The notes: generated from the sequence alone by a model not told the origin. DNA of 64,000 nucleotides from Elusimicrobiales bacterium (GCA_028688015.1 JAQTZB010000007.1:163510-227509), one strand, 5' to 3'. Counted from the stretch's first letter, positions 8,767 to 18,770 are shown. A program made the numbers and translations.

Positions 8767-10662
8767 TCAGTCTTTAGGCTCCGGCTTGTGGGCGGGGTGG
8801 TGGGCGCCCGCCTTTTTGCGGGGCCAGCCCGTGTAGGCCGGGATGAACTCTTTTATCTTGGCCAGCATCGGCTCAATGTCGGGCAGCGCGGCCAGCTGCT
8901 GCAGCTCGTCGCGGTGGGCGTCGGTCAGGCCGGCGCCGGCCTCGGCGGGGACGGCCGCAAAGATCTCGTTATGCCCCGTATCCTTGCGGATGTCGCCCGC
9001 GCGGAACAGCTCCTCGTACATTTTCTCGCCGGGCTTCAGGCCGGTGAATTTTATCTCTATGTCCTTGTCCGGCACCAGGCCGTTAAGCACTATCATGTTG
9101 CGGGCCAGGTCCACTATCTTTACCGGCTCGCCCATGTTGAGCACAAAGATCTCCCCGCCCTCGCCCATGGCGGCCGCGTTAAGCACCAGCGACACGGCCT
9201 CCTCGGTGGTCATGAAGTAGCGTATCACCTCGGGGTCGGTAACGGTAACCGGCCCGCCGGCGAGGATCTGCTCCTGAAAGATCTTGACCACGCTGCCGCT
9301 GCTGCCCAGCACATTGCCAAAGCGCACCGACATGAACTTGGTGCCGCTTTTGCCGTGCAGCGAGCTTAAGGCCATTTCGCCCAGGCGCTTGCTGGCGCCC
9401 ATAACGCTGGTGGGGCGCACGGCCTTGTCCGTGGAAATATTGAGAAAGCGCTCGGTGTTGTAGGCCGCGGCGGTGCGCGCCAGTATGTAGGTGCCCAGGG
9501 TATTGTTCTTTACCGCCTCCTGGGGATTGTCCTCCATAAGGCCCACGTGCTTGTGCGCGGCCGCGTGCAGCACCCAGGCGGGCTTGTACAGCTCAAAGAG
9601 GTTCTTAAGCAGGCTCTCGTCGCGGATGTCGCCGGGCACGCTTACTATAACGCCGCCGTAGCCCTTCTCTTTAAGCTCTTTGTCTATGTAGAACAGCGCG
9701 GTGTTGTGGTTCTCAAGCAGTATCACGCGCGCTGGCTTGAGCGCGCATACCTGGCGGGCCAGCTCGCCGCCTATGGTGCCGCCGGCGCCGGTGACCAGAA
9801 TGGTTTTGCCTTTAACGCCGCTCTTTACCAGCCCCATGTTAATGTCCACAATGCGGCGGTGCATAAGGTCGGTTACGTCTATTTTGCGGATGTCGGGCGT
9901 AAGGCGGGTTTTGCTGATGAGCTCGTTCATGGTGGGCAAGGTCTTGAACTCCACCTTGCGCGGGTTGCCGGCGGCGGCGTAAACGCCCATGATGTCGGTG
10001 ATGATCTTGCCGCGGCTGTGGTTTACGGCTACAAGCACCTCGTCCACTTCTTTGCGCTTGATGACGTCGGCTATTTTGTCGCGCCCGCCCAGCACCGGCA
10101 CGCCGTGGATGCTGCGGCCGTGCTTAAGGGCGTTGTCGTCCAAGAAGCCCACCACGCGGCGCCCGCCGGGGTTACGCTGAATGTCGCGCAGCACTACCTC
10201 GCCCAGGTCGCCCGCGCCAAAGATGAGCATGCGGGAGGGGTTCTCCCCCTCGGTCTTATAGCGAATATGTCGCGTTGCGCGGATGGCGAAGCGTATACCT
10301 CCGACGAATATGAAAGATATGAAAGGGCTGATGATTAGGACCGAACGCGGGAAGTGCGCGTGCTGAAAAAACAGCACAATAGCCATAATGAATACCTGGC
10401 TTGCGAGTATCCCTTTTAAAACTGCAGTCAAATCAGCCATGCTGGCATAGCGCCAGATGCCGTTATAGAGACCAAAATAGTAGAAAGCGGCCAACCGGAG
10501 AACGACAAAAATCGGCCAAGTGCTCAAAAGATTATTAATTTCAAGTGGAGGTATCCTGAATTCAAATCTTAAGAGGAAAGCGAGAAGATACGCGACCGAA
10601 ATCGCGACAGCATCAAACAACAAGACCACAAGTTTACTGTGTTCTTCCAATTTCCTGTGCAT
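8767..10662 (-). CDS. pglF: PglF/FlaA1-type UDP-GlcNAc 4,6-dehydratase, membrane-anchored
   Basis: This 631-residue protein has about four N-terminal membrane helices (residues 10-110), a first Rossmann-like domain (FGAGDLGE near 148) and a catalytic SDR domain (GAGGTIGG near 293). As in WbpM/PglF, the usual YxxxK Tyr is replaced by Met (VMGASKR near 420) after STDKAV. It makes UDP-4-keto-6-deoxy-GlcNAc, the first step to bacillosamine. It is the last gene of the locus and directly follows pglE. Codon use and GC change near 10250: the catalytic part resembles the GC-rich chromosome, and the N-terminus resembles the AT-richer island. Confidence 0.87.
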   Translation of the reverse strand: MHRKLEEHSKLVVLLFDAVAISVAYLLAFLLRFEFRIPPLEINNLLSTWPIFVVLRLAAFYYFGLYNGIWRYASMADLTAVLKGILASQVFIMAIVLFFQHAHFPRSVLIISPFISFIFVGGIRFAIRATRHIRYKTEGENPSRMLIFGAGDLGEVVLRDIQRNPGGRRVVGFLDDNALKHGRSIHGVPVLGGRDKIADVIKRKEVDEVLVAVNHSRGKIITDIMGVYAAAGNPRKVEFKTLPTMNELISKTRLTPDIRKIDVTDLMHRRIVDINMGLVKSGVKGKTILVTGAGGTIGGELARQVCALKPARVILLENHNTALFYIDKELKEKGYGGVIVSVPGDIRDESLLKNLFELYKPAWVLHAAAHKHVGLMEDNPQEAVKNNTLGTYILARTAAAYNTERFLNISTDKAVRPTSVMGASKRLGEMALSSLHGKSGTKFMSVRFGNVLGSSGSVVKIFQEQILAGGPVTVTDPEVIRYFMTTEEAVSLVLNAAAMGEGGEIFVLNMGEPVKIVDLARNMIVLNGLVPDKDIEIKFTGLKPGEKMYEELFRAGDIRKDTGHNEIFAAVPAEAGAGLTDAHRDELQQLAALPDIEPMLAKIKEFIPAYTGWPRKKAGAHHPAHKPEPKD

Positions 10663-10749
10663 ATGTACCTAGTATCCCAAAATGCGAGGGGCATTTCAAT
10701 GTGATTTTAGATACCCCCAACGACAAAGACGATAGCCCATCCCTCACCC

Positions 10750-11889
10750 TTAGGAAACCTGCTTAAGGAGAGACTTAATACATGAACATGTCCTGTGTAT
10801 ATCCTGAGATGTCATTGCTGTGCCGGACGGGAGACAGAGCCCAGTCGCAAACAATTCTTCAGACACGGCACCACCAACAATTCGGCAACCTTTAAAAACC
10901 GGCTGCATATGCATCGGTTTCCAGAGAGGACGCGATTCAATATTAATTCGCTCCAGCGCCAACCTCACATTTTCCGGAGTGGTTTTAGTAATAACTGGGT
11001 CAAGAGTCATAACAGTCAACCACCGGTTACAACATGCCCAATCAGGCTCCGGCATAAAGCCTACCCCAGGAATGCAGGAAAGGGATTTTTTATACTCCTC
11101 AAATATTTGTCTCCGTCTCTTTACCCTAGACTGGAGCACTGCCAACTGCCCTAGCCCTATAGCGGCAGAAATATTGCTTAGGCGATAGTTGTATCCGATC
11201 GTATTATGCTGGTAATACGGGAATCTCTCCCTGGCTTGTTCTGCGAGGAACTTGGCATCCAAAATCAAGTCTCGATCGTCCGAGGCCAACATCCCCCCAC
11301 CTGAAGTTGTAATTATTTTATTCCCATTGAAGGAATACACTGCCGCTCCGGCTCCCTTTCCAGCAAAACGACCTTTATACTTTGCCCCCACCGCCTCACA
11401 AGAGTCTGATATATACACAGCCCCATACTTATCACATAATTCGGCTGCTATATCCACGTCAGCAGGTTGTCCATAAATATCAGCGGTAATGACCGCTTTC
11501 ACCCTTCTCCCGGCTTTAGTTCTTGATTTCAATTCACACTCCAATAGGTTCATGTCCATATTCCACGAAACCTTATCGGAATCGATAAAGACAGGTTTTG
11601 CCCCCAAAAATATTATTGGACTGACTCCGCCCAAGAATGTAAGCGATTGACAAAGAACCGCATCACCTTTTGAAACGCCAAGGTGCCGTAATGCCAGATG
11701 CAACGCAGCAGTTCCAGACGCGACAGCAGCACAGAACTTAAACCCAGAAACATGCGAGAACATGTCCTCGAATTCTTTCACCTGAGGCCCCGCAGGAGCA
11801 ATATAATTACTGTCAAATGCTCTCTTTACACAGCGCAACTCGTTCCCACTCATATGCGGTGGCGATAAAAATATCCGTTTATTTTTCAT
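10750..11889 (-). CDS. pglE: PglE-type sugar aminotransferase (DegT family)
   Basis: This 379-residue PLP enzyme is placed at the ATG starting MKNKRIFLSPPHMSGNE, the N-terminus typical of UDP-4-amino-sugar aminotransferases of the bacillosamine pathway; the longer in-frame extension is arginine-rich noise. SDSCEAVGAKYKG and the PLP-binding Lys in SFNGNKIITTSGGG (about residue 188) are intact. The expected reaction is Glu-dependent amination of the 4-keto group made by PglF. It lies between pglD and pglF, an order that supports the assignment. Confidence 0.85.
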   Translation of the reverse strand: MKNKRIFLSPPHMSGNELRCVKRAFDSNYIAPAGPQVKEFEDMFSHVSGFKFCAAVASGTAALHLALRHLGVSKGDAVLCQSLTFLGGVSPIIFLGAKPVFIDSDKVSWNMDMNLLECELKSRTKAGRRVKAVITADIYGQPADVDIAAELCDKYGAVYISDSCEAVGAKYKGRFAGKGAGAAVYSFNGNKIITTSGGGMLASDDRDLILDAKFLAEQARERFPYYQHNTIGYNYRLSNISAAIGLGQLAVLQSRVKRRRQIFEEYKKSLSCIPGVGFMPEPDWACCNRWLTVMTLDPVITKTTPENVRLALERINIESRPLWKPMHMQPVFKGCRIVGGAVSEELFATGLCLPSGTAMTSQDIHRTCSCIKSLLKQVS

Positions 11890-11906
11890 GTTAAGCCTAT
11901 ATAGAG

Positions 11907-12542
11907 TTACTTCCCAATCTTTTTCGCTGGTGTTCCTACGGCGACACAATTTGGGGAGATATCCGACAATACGGTAGCCCCTGCCCCGATAATACTCCCC
12001 TCCCCCACAGTAAGATTTGGCGCGATTGTAACGCCAGCGCCAACAAACGCCAAATCCCCGACCTTCACTGCGCCGCATAGGACTGTGCCCGGAGCCAGAT
12101 GAACTCCTGCGCCGATTACACAGTCATGGTCAATACTGGAACGGGAGTTTACAATCACATTCTCGGAAATTATAGAGTCGGAATTTATTATTCCACCGGC
12201 CATGACCACCGTTCCTGCCCCAAGCCTGACTCCCCTAGCAATCTGTGCTGACGGGTGTACCGCAGTAATCAGACCAAAACCAGTAGATTGCAACCACTTG
12301 GCTATCTGACACCTCGATCGATTATCCCCGATTGCTACGATTCCGCGTTTAACTTCAGAATTAATCAACTTTTCTCTCGCCCCTAGTACGGGATATCCAT
12401 AAATAGTTTTCCCAAGAAGTCCAGGGTCATCATCTATCAATCCGAAGACAGAATACTCCCCCTGACGTTCCAAAACGTCAATAATGACTTTTGCATGCCC
12501 GCTGGCTCCAAACACAAAAACGGATTCTTTTATTTTCTTCAT
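11907..12542 (-). CDS. pglD: PglD-type sugar N-acetyltransferase
   Basis: This 211-residue protein has an N-terminal Rossmann-like UDP-sugar binding part (VFVFGASGHAKVI) and a left-handed beta-helix of hexapeptide repeats from about residue 95. SSIDHDC carries the likely catalytic base His139. PglD homologues acetylate the 4-amino group of UDP-4-amino-sugar to give UDP-N,N'-diacetylbacillosamine. It overlaps pglC by four bases. Confidence 0.87.
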   Translation of the reverse strand: MKKIKESVFVFGASGHAKVIIDVLERQGEYSVFGLIDDDPGLLGKTIYGYPVLGAREKLINSEVKRGIVAIGDNRSRCQIAKWLQSTGFGLITAVHPSAQIARGVRLGAGTVVMAGGIINSDSIISENVIVNSRSSIDHDCVIGAGVHLAPGTVLCGAVKVGDLAFVGAGVTIAPNLTVGEGSIIGAGATVLSDISPNCVAVGTPAKKIGK

Positions 12543-13138
12543 ACTATTTTCTTGTTACCTGCGAATTTTGCCATGGTTACATGCCCGTCTTGGTGAATTC
12601 CTTCCTTTACGAAAACTTTTTTAACTGTTCTCGCAAGGATTAGCATGTCCAGCCAAAAAGTCCGATTATTGACGTACCAGACATCAAATTTCAGTTTCTC
12701 CTCCCAGGAAATGGCATTTCTACCATTAATCTGGGCCCAACCCGTAATCCCTGGGCGAAGATTATGACGCAAGGATTGTTCTTCAGAATACAGCGGCAGA
12801 TACTCCATTAGAAGTGGCCGAGGCCCAACTAGGCTCATTTCACATTTTATTACATTCAATAATTCCGGAAGTTCATCAAGACTATAACTGCGCAGAAACT
12901 GTCCGAAACTGGTAAGTCGCTTTTCGTCAGGCAGCAGATTCCCTTCCGCGTCAACCGCTCTAGTCATTGTTCGAAACTTATAAATTCTGAAGGGCCTTCC
13001 ATTTAGCCCCGGCCGCAATTGCTGAAATATTACCGGGGCACCGAGTTTAATCCTGATCAATAAAAACAATACTATCAGGATCGGGCTCAGAGAAATGAGC
13101 GCAAAAAGAGAAGCCGTTACATCAAATAGACATTTCAT
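12539..13138 (-). CDS. pglC: PglC-type initiating phosphoglycosyltransferase
   Basis: This 199-residue monotopic enzyme has one N-terminal re-entrant hydrophobic segment (residues about 5-30), RPGLNGRPFRIYKFRTM, the catalytic Asp-Glu dyad (SYSLDEL, Asp88-Glu89), VGPRPLL and RPGITGWAQINGRN. It transfers a phospho-sugar to undecaprenyl phosphate and starts the lipid-linked glycan. Similarity through the C-terminal EGHVTMAKF-like region and the adjacent pglDEF point to bacillosamine as first sugar. A terminal GIHQDGHVTMAKF segment is kept. Confidence 0.88.
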   Translation of the reverse strand: MKCLFDVTASLFALISLSPILIVLFLLIRIKLGAPVIFQQLRPGLNGRPFRIYKFRTMTRAVDAEGNLLPDEKRLTSFGQFLRSYSLDELPELLNVIKCEMSLVGPRPLLMEYLPLYSEEQSLRHNLRPGITGWAQINGRNAISWEEKLKFDVWYVNNRTFWLDMLILARTVKKVFVKEGIHQDGHVTMAKFAGNKKIV

Positions 13139-13153
13139 CCAGCGGCACCCGAA

Positions 13154-14302
13154 TCAACTGCGAGGAAGGCTCATTAGGATTTGACCATAGAACGCGATTA
13201 AGGACTCAGTAACAGCTTTTTGAGAATACTTAGCAATTGCACGGTTTCGTGCGACGTCTCCCATCTGCCGCCTCAGACCAGGGGCATCAAGCATTTTTGT
13301 CATGGCGGCAAGCATTGAACACACGTTCCCGACATTGTATAGGCAGCCGGTCTCCCCGTCCGCTACTGCGTCAATTATCCCATATATCCTTGATGCTATC
13401 GAGGGTATTCCACAAGCAGCTGCCTCTATAATAACGTTCCCGAACCCTTCCCGATAACTTGGAAGGCAAAACACGTCTGCTGCCGCCATATATTCTTCAG
13501 GAGCATCCACAAAATCTGTAAAGACAACTCGATCAACACATCCCCCGCATATTTTTTTTACTATCGGGGTCAGATTCTCCTCGTCGGGGCCAATAAGCAT
13601 CAACCAAATGTCAGGATGTTCCGCACTCAACCGAGAGAATGCCTTCGCAAGGTCCAACAATCCTTTATCTTTTTTAAATCTGCCGACATATATAAAGACG
13701 AAATCACTTGCCGGGATACCGTGCAGGCACCTTACAGCCTGAGCTGCGACTGAATTTGGTTTAAACCTCTTCGCATCCACTCCACTGATAGAGCCGTTTG
13801 CAAGCACACGAGATTTATCTTTAGAGACAACGCCCTCTCTGATCAAGAATTCGCGTTGAGAGGCGCTATCTGCGAGGATATGTGTTGAGGAATAAACCAA
13901 CACCTTATCGAGCGCTTTGAAGAAGTATCGACGCAGTCCCACACAAGTAGCCCAAATCTGCCCAGTAAAAGTATGAACCCTTACCGGCACACCGCACAAC
14001 TTGCCGGCGATCATAGAAAGCAGTCCGGCCTTAGGTGTAACTGAATGGATGATTACGAATCGTTCCCGACAGAAAACACGAATCAAGGAGAAAAGGGCAA
14101 CCAAGTCATTTACCAACGAAACCTCACGTTGTATAGGGACAGCGATCATCTTACACTCAATGCGGAAACGGGAAAGAAAGTGAAGGTCCGTAGTATTAGC
14201 GACAACGTAAAGTTCGTATGACCGTGACAGTTCGCGGATATGATTCAGCAAAAAAGCCTGAATTGTCTGTTTACTGGAAACTATAAAGCAAACTTTTTTC
14301 AT
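13154..14302 (-). CDS. Glycosyltransferase family 4
   Basis: This 382-residue GT-B enzyme has an N-terminal acceptor domain (HSVTPKAGLLSMIAGK region) and a C-terminal donor-binding domain with FIYVGRFKKDKG near 205 and the EX7E motif YREGFGNVIIEAAACG near 282-292. By position directly upstream of pglC it could be the second-sugar transferase, as PglA is in Campylobacter; that is inference from gene order and fold only. The AT-richer composition matches the rest of the island. Confidence 0.83.
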   Translation of the reverse strand: MKKVCFIVSSKQTIQAFLLNHIRELSRSYELYVVANTTDLHFLSRFRIECKMIAVPIQREVSLVNDLVALFSLIRVFCRERFVIIHSVTPKAGLLSMIAGKLCGVPVRVHTFTGQIWATCVGLRRYFFKALDKVLVYSSTHILADSASQREFLIREGVVSKDKSRVLANGSISGVDAKRFKPNSVAAQAVRCLHGIPASDFVFIYVGRFKKDKGLLDLAKAFSRLSAEHPDIWLMLIGPDEENLTPIVKKICGGCVDRVVFTDFVDAPEEYMAAADVFCLPSYREGFGNVIIEAAACGIPSIASRIYGIIDAVADGETGCLYNVGNVCSMLAAMTKMLDAPGLRRQMGDVARNRAIAKYSQKAVTESLIAFYGQILMSLPRS

Positions 14303-14335
14303 TCGTCGGCTAAAGTAGGCGGCTTAACATTCAAA

Positions 14336-15094
14336 CTATTTACTTGAAAAGAATAACACTTTCAACATTGCCAGCAATGTTCCGAGCCAATACATGAGGG
14401 ATTTGCGCCATAGTGCCTCCCGAAGCAATAGGCCCGCCATCGTTACATAAGCCTCCCTCGATCCTCTTGCCTGACCTGGGTGGAGCCGGTATTGTAACAA
14501 TGGTTCCTTAAGATTTGCGAAACGGACTGATGGGTCCCGGCTTAATCTAATCCACAAATCGTAATCCTGGGAATATCGCCCATACTCATAACCGCGATGG
14601 TGCAAAACGATATCCCTTCGGAACATTACACTAGGATGAGAAAACGGGTTACGGAATGGGAGTGAGCCCCGTATCTCAGAGTTTGTGAGCAACGGGGTTG
14701 TTACTCTTCGAGTGCCCCCATTCCCAAAACATTCAACCGCCGTCCCAAGAACTGCGGTATCAGGATACTCAATAAAATGCTGAAGTTGACGTTCTAGACG
14801 TGTTGGGGCACTTACGTCGTCACTATCCATCCTTGCCACCAATGAGGCGCCGGTCTGCGTCATGCCGAAGTTCAAATTGTACGAGAGAAGGGAGATTGCA
14901 GTTCTGAAAGCTTTTATTCTTGAATCACGATAGCCAGCAATGATTTCCCAAGTCCTATCAGTAGACCCACCGTTTTCAACAACGATAAACTCAAAGTCTT
15001 TATATGTCTGATTCAGGACGCTTTCGATTGCTTCAGAAATATGTGCCTCCGAATTATGAGCACACATTAGTACTGCTAGAGTTGGTGTTTTCAT
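14336..15094 (-). CDS. Glycosyltransferase family 2
   Basis: This is a 252-residue GT-A enzyme with LAVLMCAHNSEAHI at the start, ENGGSTDRT near residue 40-48 and the metal-binding DSDD at 90-93. SHPSVMFRRDIV and YSQDYDLWIRL mark the acceptor-side region seen in capsule glycosyltransferases. There is a short hydrophobic tail (YWLGTLLAMLKVLFF). The donor is unknown. Thirteen bases separate it from the next gene upstream. Confidence 0.85.
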   Translation of the reverse strand: MKTPTLAVLMCAHNSEAHISEAIESVLNQTYKDFEFIVVENGGSTDRTWEIIAGYRDSRIKAFRTAISLLSYNLNFGMTQTGASLVARMDSDDVSAPTRLERQLQHFIEYPDTAVLGTAVECFGNGGTRRVTTPLLTNSEIRGSLPFRNPFSHPSVMFRRDIVLHHRGYEYGRYSQDYDLWIRLSRDPSVRFANLKEPLLQYRLHPGQARGSREAYVTMAGLLLREALWRKSLMYWLGTLLAMLKVLFFSSK

Positions 15095-15107
15095 AAGCAG
15101 AATGCTA

Positions 15108-16112
15108 TTACACTAGCGAGGAGAAAATCCCCTTAAATCTATGCGTATACATATGCTCCCGGTACACTCTGTCATAGGCCGCACGGGCTAGCTGCCGGAA
15201 AGAATCCGGGGAACTCTCGCAAAACCGCAGAATTTGAATTAGTTCGTCCTCGTCACGCCAGAACAGTATTTCCTTTCCCGGGACAAAATACCGTGACACG
15301 GCAGGGATAGGTTTCGTAGCCACCACACACCCCATCGAAGCGGTTTCAAAAACGCGAGCTTTTATCTGCAGATTATTCCGATCTGACGAGGTCGGTTCAT
15401 CTATAGAAATCCATGAATTCTGATAGGCCTCCACCATTTCATCTTCAGGTATCGGACCTTTGCGCGTATCGTGAATATAGACTAAATCCTTAAACTCCGC
15501 TTTAACTCTATCAAAGAGTGCCGCTCGCTGATTATACATCCGGCCCACAAAACAAGCTAGATATTTGCGTTGTTCACGAAAAGGAAGAGCTTCTATTCCA
15601 GCCCATTGGGACAGAAAAACCTTTGAATCCAGTTCTTTATAGGCCTGAACCGCTGGCTCAAAAGTAGTCACATTTAAATCAAATTCGCGGGCGATATGCC
15701 GAGAAAGCACTTCGAACTGCATATCGTCATCAGTATACCAGTTAAGGAGTGTATACCCATCCTTGCGCAGATCAAAATACCCCTTTGGTATCTCCTGTAG
15801 TCTTTGGAAAACAGAAACAACAATTCCTGCCCCCGTAGCAGAGCAATCTCGGACCCCCTTGACGATACGATTGATATCCTCCAACGGAATAAAACTTACA
15901 TTCCGGGAAATCTCCCTAAGCCCAGGAATGAAACGTTTATACTCAAACCCGTTAAAATTAAATCGTGAACCATATTCCCACCTATTGCAGACCAGAACCA
16001 CGTTTTTCTGCGTTCCGGCGGGATTGGCGAAACACTCTCGCTGCGGAGGCGAAAAAAGATTGAGGGCGCGCCCCGCTTTATTTCGGAGTGTATTTACTAG
16101 GGTATTCAACAT
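15108..16112 (-). CDS. CgeB-like glycosyltransferase (GT-B)
   Basis: This 334-residue protein has a C-terminal segment with RNNLQIKARVFETASMGC and the loop PGKEILFWRDEDELI, resembling the Glyco_trans_1_2/CgeB donor domain; the N-terminal half has LLNWYTDDD, often seen in the same family. It is probably a transferase for the surface glycan. No catalytic residue can be named with confidence. It fits the operon, six bases from the methyltransferase gene. Confidence 0.7.
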   Translation of the reverse strand: MLNTLVNTLRNKAGRALNLFSPPQRECFANPAGTQKNVVLVCNRWEYGSRFNFNGFEYKRFIPGLREISRNVSFIPLEDINRIVKGVRDCSATGAGIVVSVFQRLQEIPKGYFDLRKDGYTLLNWYTDDDMQFEVLSRHIAREFDLNVTTFEPAVQAYKELDSKVFLSQWAGIEALPFREQRKYLACFVGRMYNQRAALFDRVKAEFKDLVYIHDTRKGPIPEDEMVEAYQNSWISIDEPTSSDRNNLQIKARVFETASMGCVVATKPIPAVSRYFVPGKEILFWRDEDELIQILRFCESSPDSFRQLARAAYDRVYREHMYTHRFKGIFSSLV

Positions 16113-16118
16113 ATGTGT

Positions 16119-16841
16119 CTAGCACTTAACGGCACGAACGTGATATCCGATCGTAATATCCGGAGTCTCAATTAATCTGTCAAGAAGGGAACAGATAATC
16201 GGCATCAGCAACACCAAGACAATCCCCGAGACAACCTCAACGGGAAACAATGCCCATCGTCTCAGGGATTTGAAACCCCCATGGTGAAAAAGTATGATAT
16301 GCGCTCGCTGACATTCCTGTGCGAAATAGCGAAAGAACCCTCCATTCTGGTCAATCTTGATATCAACAAAACCAGCCTCCTTCAGGAATCTCTCATAGAA
16401 GTACCGAGTATATCCGCCGAAATAGTGATACGGTGCCTGATGAAGGAATGATCCCAACGGAGCAGTCAGAATCAGCACACCGCCTGACTTTAGCAGCCGG
16501 CCCATTTCACGCAATGCCAGGACTGGTTCTGGGACATGCTCCAACACTTCCGTACACAGTATTGCATCGAAACAAGCGTCCTTCTCCGGGATGTGGCAGA
16601 TATCGGAAACATAATCCAGGCGGCCATATCCCCCCTCAGCCAAATCCCTATCTTTTAACATTGAAAAGTCTTGAGATTTGTATACCAGATGAGCGCAATC
16701 CTCCCGATAAGGTTGTCCGCCAGCCCCCACATCCAGGATAACCGAGCCCTGAGTAATTTCGTTAATCTTTTCTTTAACCCATTTCTCACGCATAGCCACA
16801 TTTTGAAACAATTTTTGGTTAAGAATTCGCTTCAGTTTCAT
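16119..16841 (-). CDS. SAM-dependent methyltransferase with C-terminal membrane segment
   Basis: This 240-residue protein is started at the ATG that overlaps the asnB stop (ATGA). Motif I is VILDVGAGGQPY (about residues 33-44), and CTEVLEHVPEP near 100 is the acceptor-side motif of class I methyltransferases. A hydrophobic stretch near residues 200-222 (VEVVSGIVLVLLMPIICSLL) suggests membrane association, which would suit a lipid-linked glycan substrate. The methyl acceptor is unknown. Confidence 0.78.
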   Translation of the reverse strand: MKLKRILNQKLFQNVAMREKWVKEKINEITQGSVILDVGAGGQPYREDCAHLVYKSQDFSMLKDRDLAEGGYGRLDYVSDICHIPEKDACFDAILCTEVLEHVPEPVLALREMGRLLKSGGVLILTAPLGSFLHQAPYHYFGGYTRYFYERFLKEAGFVDIKIDQNGGFFRYFAQECQRAHIILFHHGGFKSLRRWALFPVEVVSGIVLVLLMPIICSLLDRLIETPDITIGYHVRAVKC

Positions 16842-18712
16842 ATTTCTACCTTGTAACGCCTGCTCCACAGTTGAAAAATCGCCAACGCAAATAGCCGCTG
16901 AGGGTTAGAGTCCCCACAGAATTGACGGCGCAATAATAACGAGACAGCTTCCTTATCGAATGCCCCCACCCCAGTTCCGCTCACCACGTCACGCAAATAA
17001 TTGCCAAAATCCCCTCGAATCCACCTCGCCAAAGGAACTGAAAATCCCTGTTTTCGGGATACATCCAAATCTTTTGGCAATAGTTCCTTAGCCAAGTGCC
17101 GCAATATTATTTTACGCCTAAAAAGTGTCGCTTTAAATTTATCAGGAACTTTGGAGAAAGCAAACTCGATTACCCTATAATCAAGGAACGGAGCTCTCAT
17201 TTCCAAAGAAGCAAGCATGGCTGCTCTATCCGTTTTCACCAATATGTTGTCCACTAGATATGAAAGAAAATCAGTCTTAAGTGCTTTTCTCAGCGTCCCG
17301 ATCTCCCCATCCCCTAGCATAATCTTGTACTCCTCAGGTGCACCTAGGCTATGGATTGGGACTTCGCCAAAAGGCGCCATCAGCTTTCTTCTCCAAGCTT
17401 TGTTAAAAAGCAGATTGACTTGGGAAATACCACAAAAATCCGCTGATGCGGCCGCAATCGCATAATTCCGGCCTTTCACCCCCAACGGCAGGCGTTCCGC
17501 AATTGGCATCAGCACTTTGCGCCGTATTTGCGAAGGCAATAGCCTATGCAATTGGGAAATCAGCTGCAAATAGCTGTAATATGGATAACCTCCAAATAGT
17601 TCATCTCCACCATCCCCACCTATAGCCACAGTGGTATGCTGCCGCATAAGTCTGGAAAGGAGGAAAGTCGGGATAATGGAATTATCAGCAATTGGTTCAT
17701 CGAACTGAGCTACTATATCCTCAAGAATTTCTGGGGATACGGGCTCTGCGACAAGATCAGAATGTACCGCTCCGCAGTGTCTCGCAACGAGTTTTGCATG
17801 TTCTGCCTCGTTGAACTTTCCATGGCCAGGAAATGATACCGTAAATGTTCTTACAGGTTTTACAGACACCCTCGCCGCGATAGCGGTTATGATACTTGAG
17901 TCCACGCCGCCGCTCAACATAATCCCCACTGGGACATCAGCCACCAACTGGCGGCGAACCGAATCAGAAAGCAGGGAAGTCAATTCCTTGGTCAATTCTG
18001 GCAACCCTGAGGAGTTGTAGCCCGATATCTCCGGAGGAGCCCAGTAGCGTTGGACAGTCATCGTTGAGGTTGACAAATCATATCGCAGCGCATGTCCAGG
18101 GAGAAGTTTAAAAACCCCTTGCAGGATACATCTCTCGCCTGGGACATACCCATATGAAAGATAAAAGTTCAGAGAGTCAAGATTAACCTTTCGACTAAAC
18201 CCAGGATCGGCCATCAGGGCCTTCAACTCGGATGCGAAAGCGAAATTGCCACCTGCGCAGGAGTAAAACAGTGGTTTCTCTCCTGCTCGGTCTCTTGCAA
18301 GAAATAATTTCCGCCCGGGAATATCGTAAATGCAGAATGAGAACATCCCGTTAATCCGCTTGAGACACCCTTCCCCCCATTCAAGATACGCATTAAGGAC
18401 CACTTCGGTATCACTGCTGCTATCAAATGAATACCCTTTTCCCCTCAGCTCCTCCCGCAACTCCTCAAAATTATATATTTCACCATTCAGAACTATTACG
18501 GCACGTCCAGAAACGGCTGTCATCGGTTGATATCCCTTAGGGGAAAGGTCGAGAATCGCCAATCTACGGTGTCCAAAACCCACCCTTCCGTTTTCGGATA
18601 TCCAATGGCCAGTGCTGTCCGGGCCACGATGACGCAAGGCGTCACGCATGCGGCAAAGCAGCGACGGGTCTACCTTACCAGAATTATTGACAAGTCCGAG
18701 AATACCGCACAT
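16838..18712 (-). CDS. asnB: Glutamine-hydrolysing asparagine synthetase homologue
   Basis: This 624-residue protein keeps both domains: N-terminal glutaminase with Cys2 (MCGILGLVNNSG) and synthetase domain with the pyrophosphate loop SGGVDSS near 266. The length is standard for AsnB. In glycan clusters such paralogues are often thought to amidate sugar carboxyl groups rather than make asparagine, and the location here favours that reading, but the sequence alone cannot decide. It is translationally coupled to the methyltransferase behind it. Confidence 0.88.
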   Translation of the reverse strand: MCGILGLVNNSGKVDPSLLCRMRDALRHRGPDSTGHWISENGRVGFGHRRLAILDLSPKGYQPMTAVSGRAVIVLNGEIYNFEELREELRGKGYSFDSSSDTEVVLNAYLEWGEGCLKRINGMFSFCIYDIPGRKLFLARDRAGEKPLFYSCAGGNFAFASELKALMADPGFSRKVNLDSLNFYLSYGYVPGERCILQGVFKLLPGHALRYDLSTSTMTVQRYWAPPEISGYNSSGLPELTKELTSLLSDSVRRQLVADVPVGIMLSGGVDSSIITAIAARVSVKPVRTFTVSFPGHGKFNEAEHAKLVARHCGAVHSDLVAEPVSPEILEDIVAQFDEPIADNSIIPTFLLSRLMRQHTTVAIGGDGGDELFGGYPYYSYLQLISQLHRLLPSQIRRKVLMPIAERLPLGVKGRNYAIAAASADFCGISQVNLLFNKAWRRKLMAPFGEVPIHSLGAPEEYKIMLGDGEIGTLRKALKTDFLSYLVDNILVKTDRAAMLASLEMRAPFLDYRVIEFAFSKVPDKFKATLFRRKIILRHLAKELLPKDLDVSRKQGFSVPLARWIRGDFGNYLRDVVSGTGVGAFDKEAVSLLLRRQFCGDSNPQRLFALAIFQLWSRRYKVEI

Positions 18713-18770
18713 AGTTCAAAGGCCTTCCTGCACGTGGATTTCAGTCAAAGCGAGGCCAAGCATAGACCTA

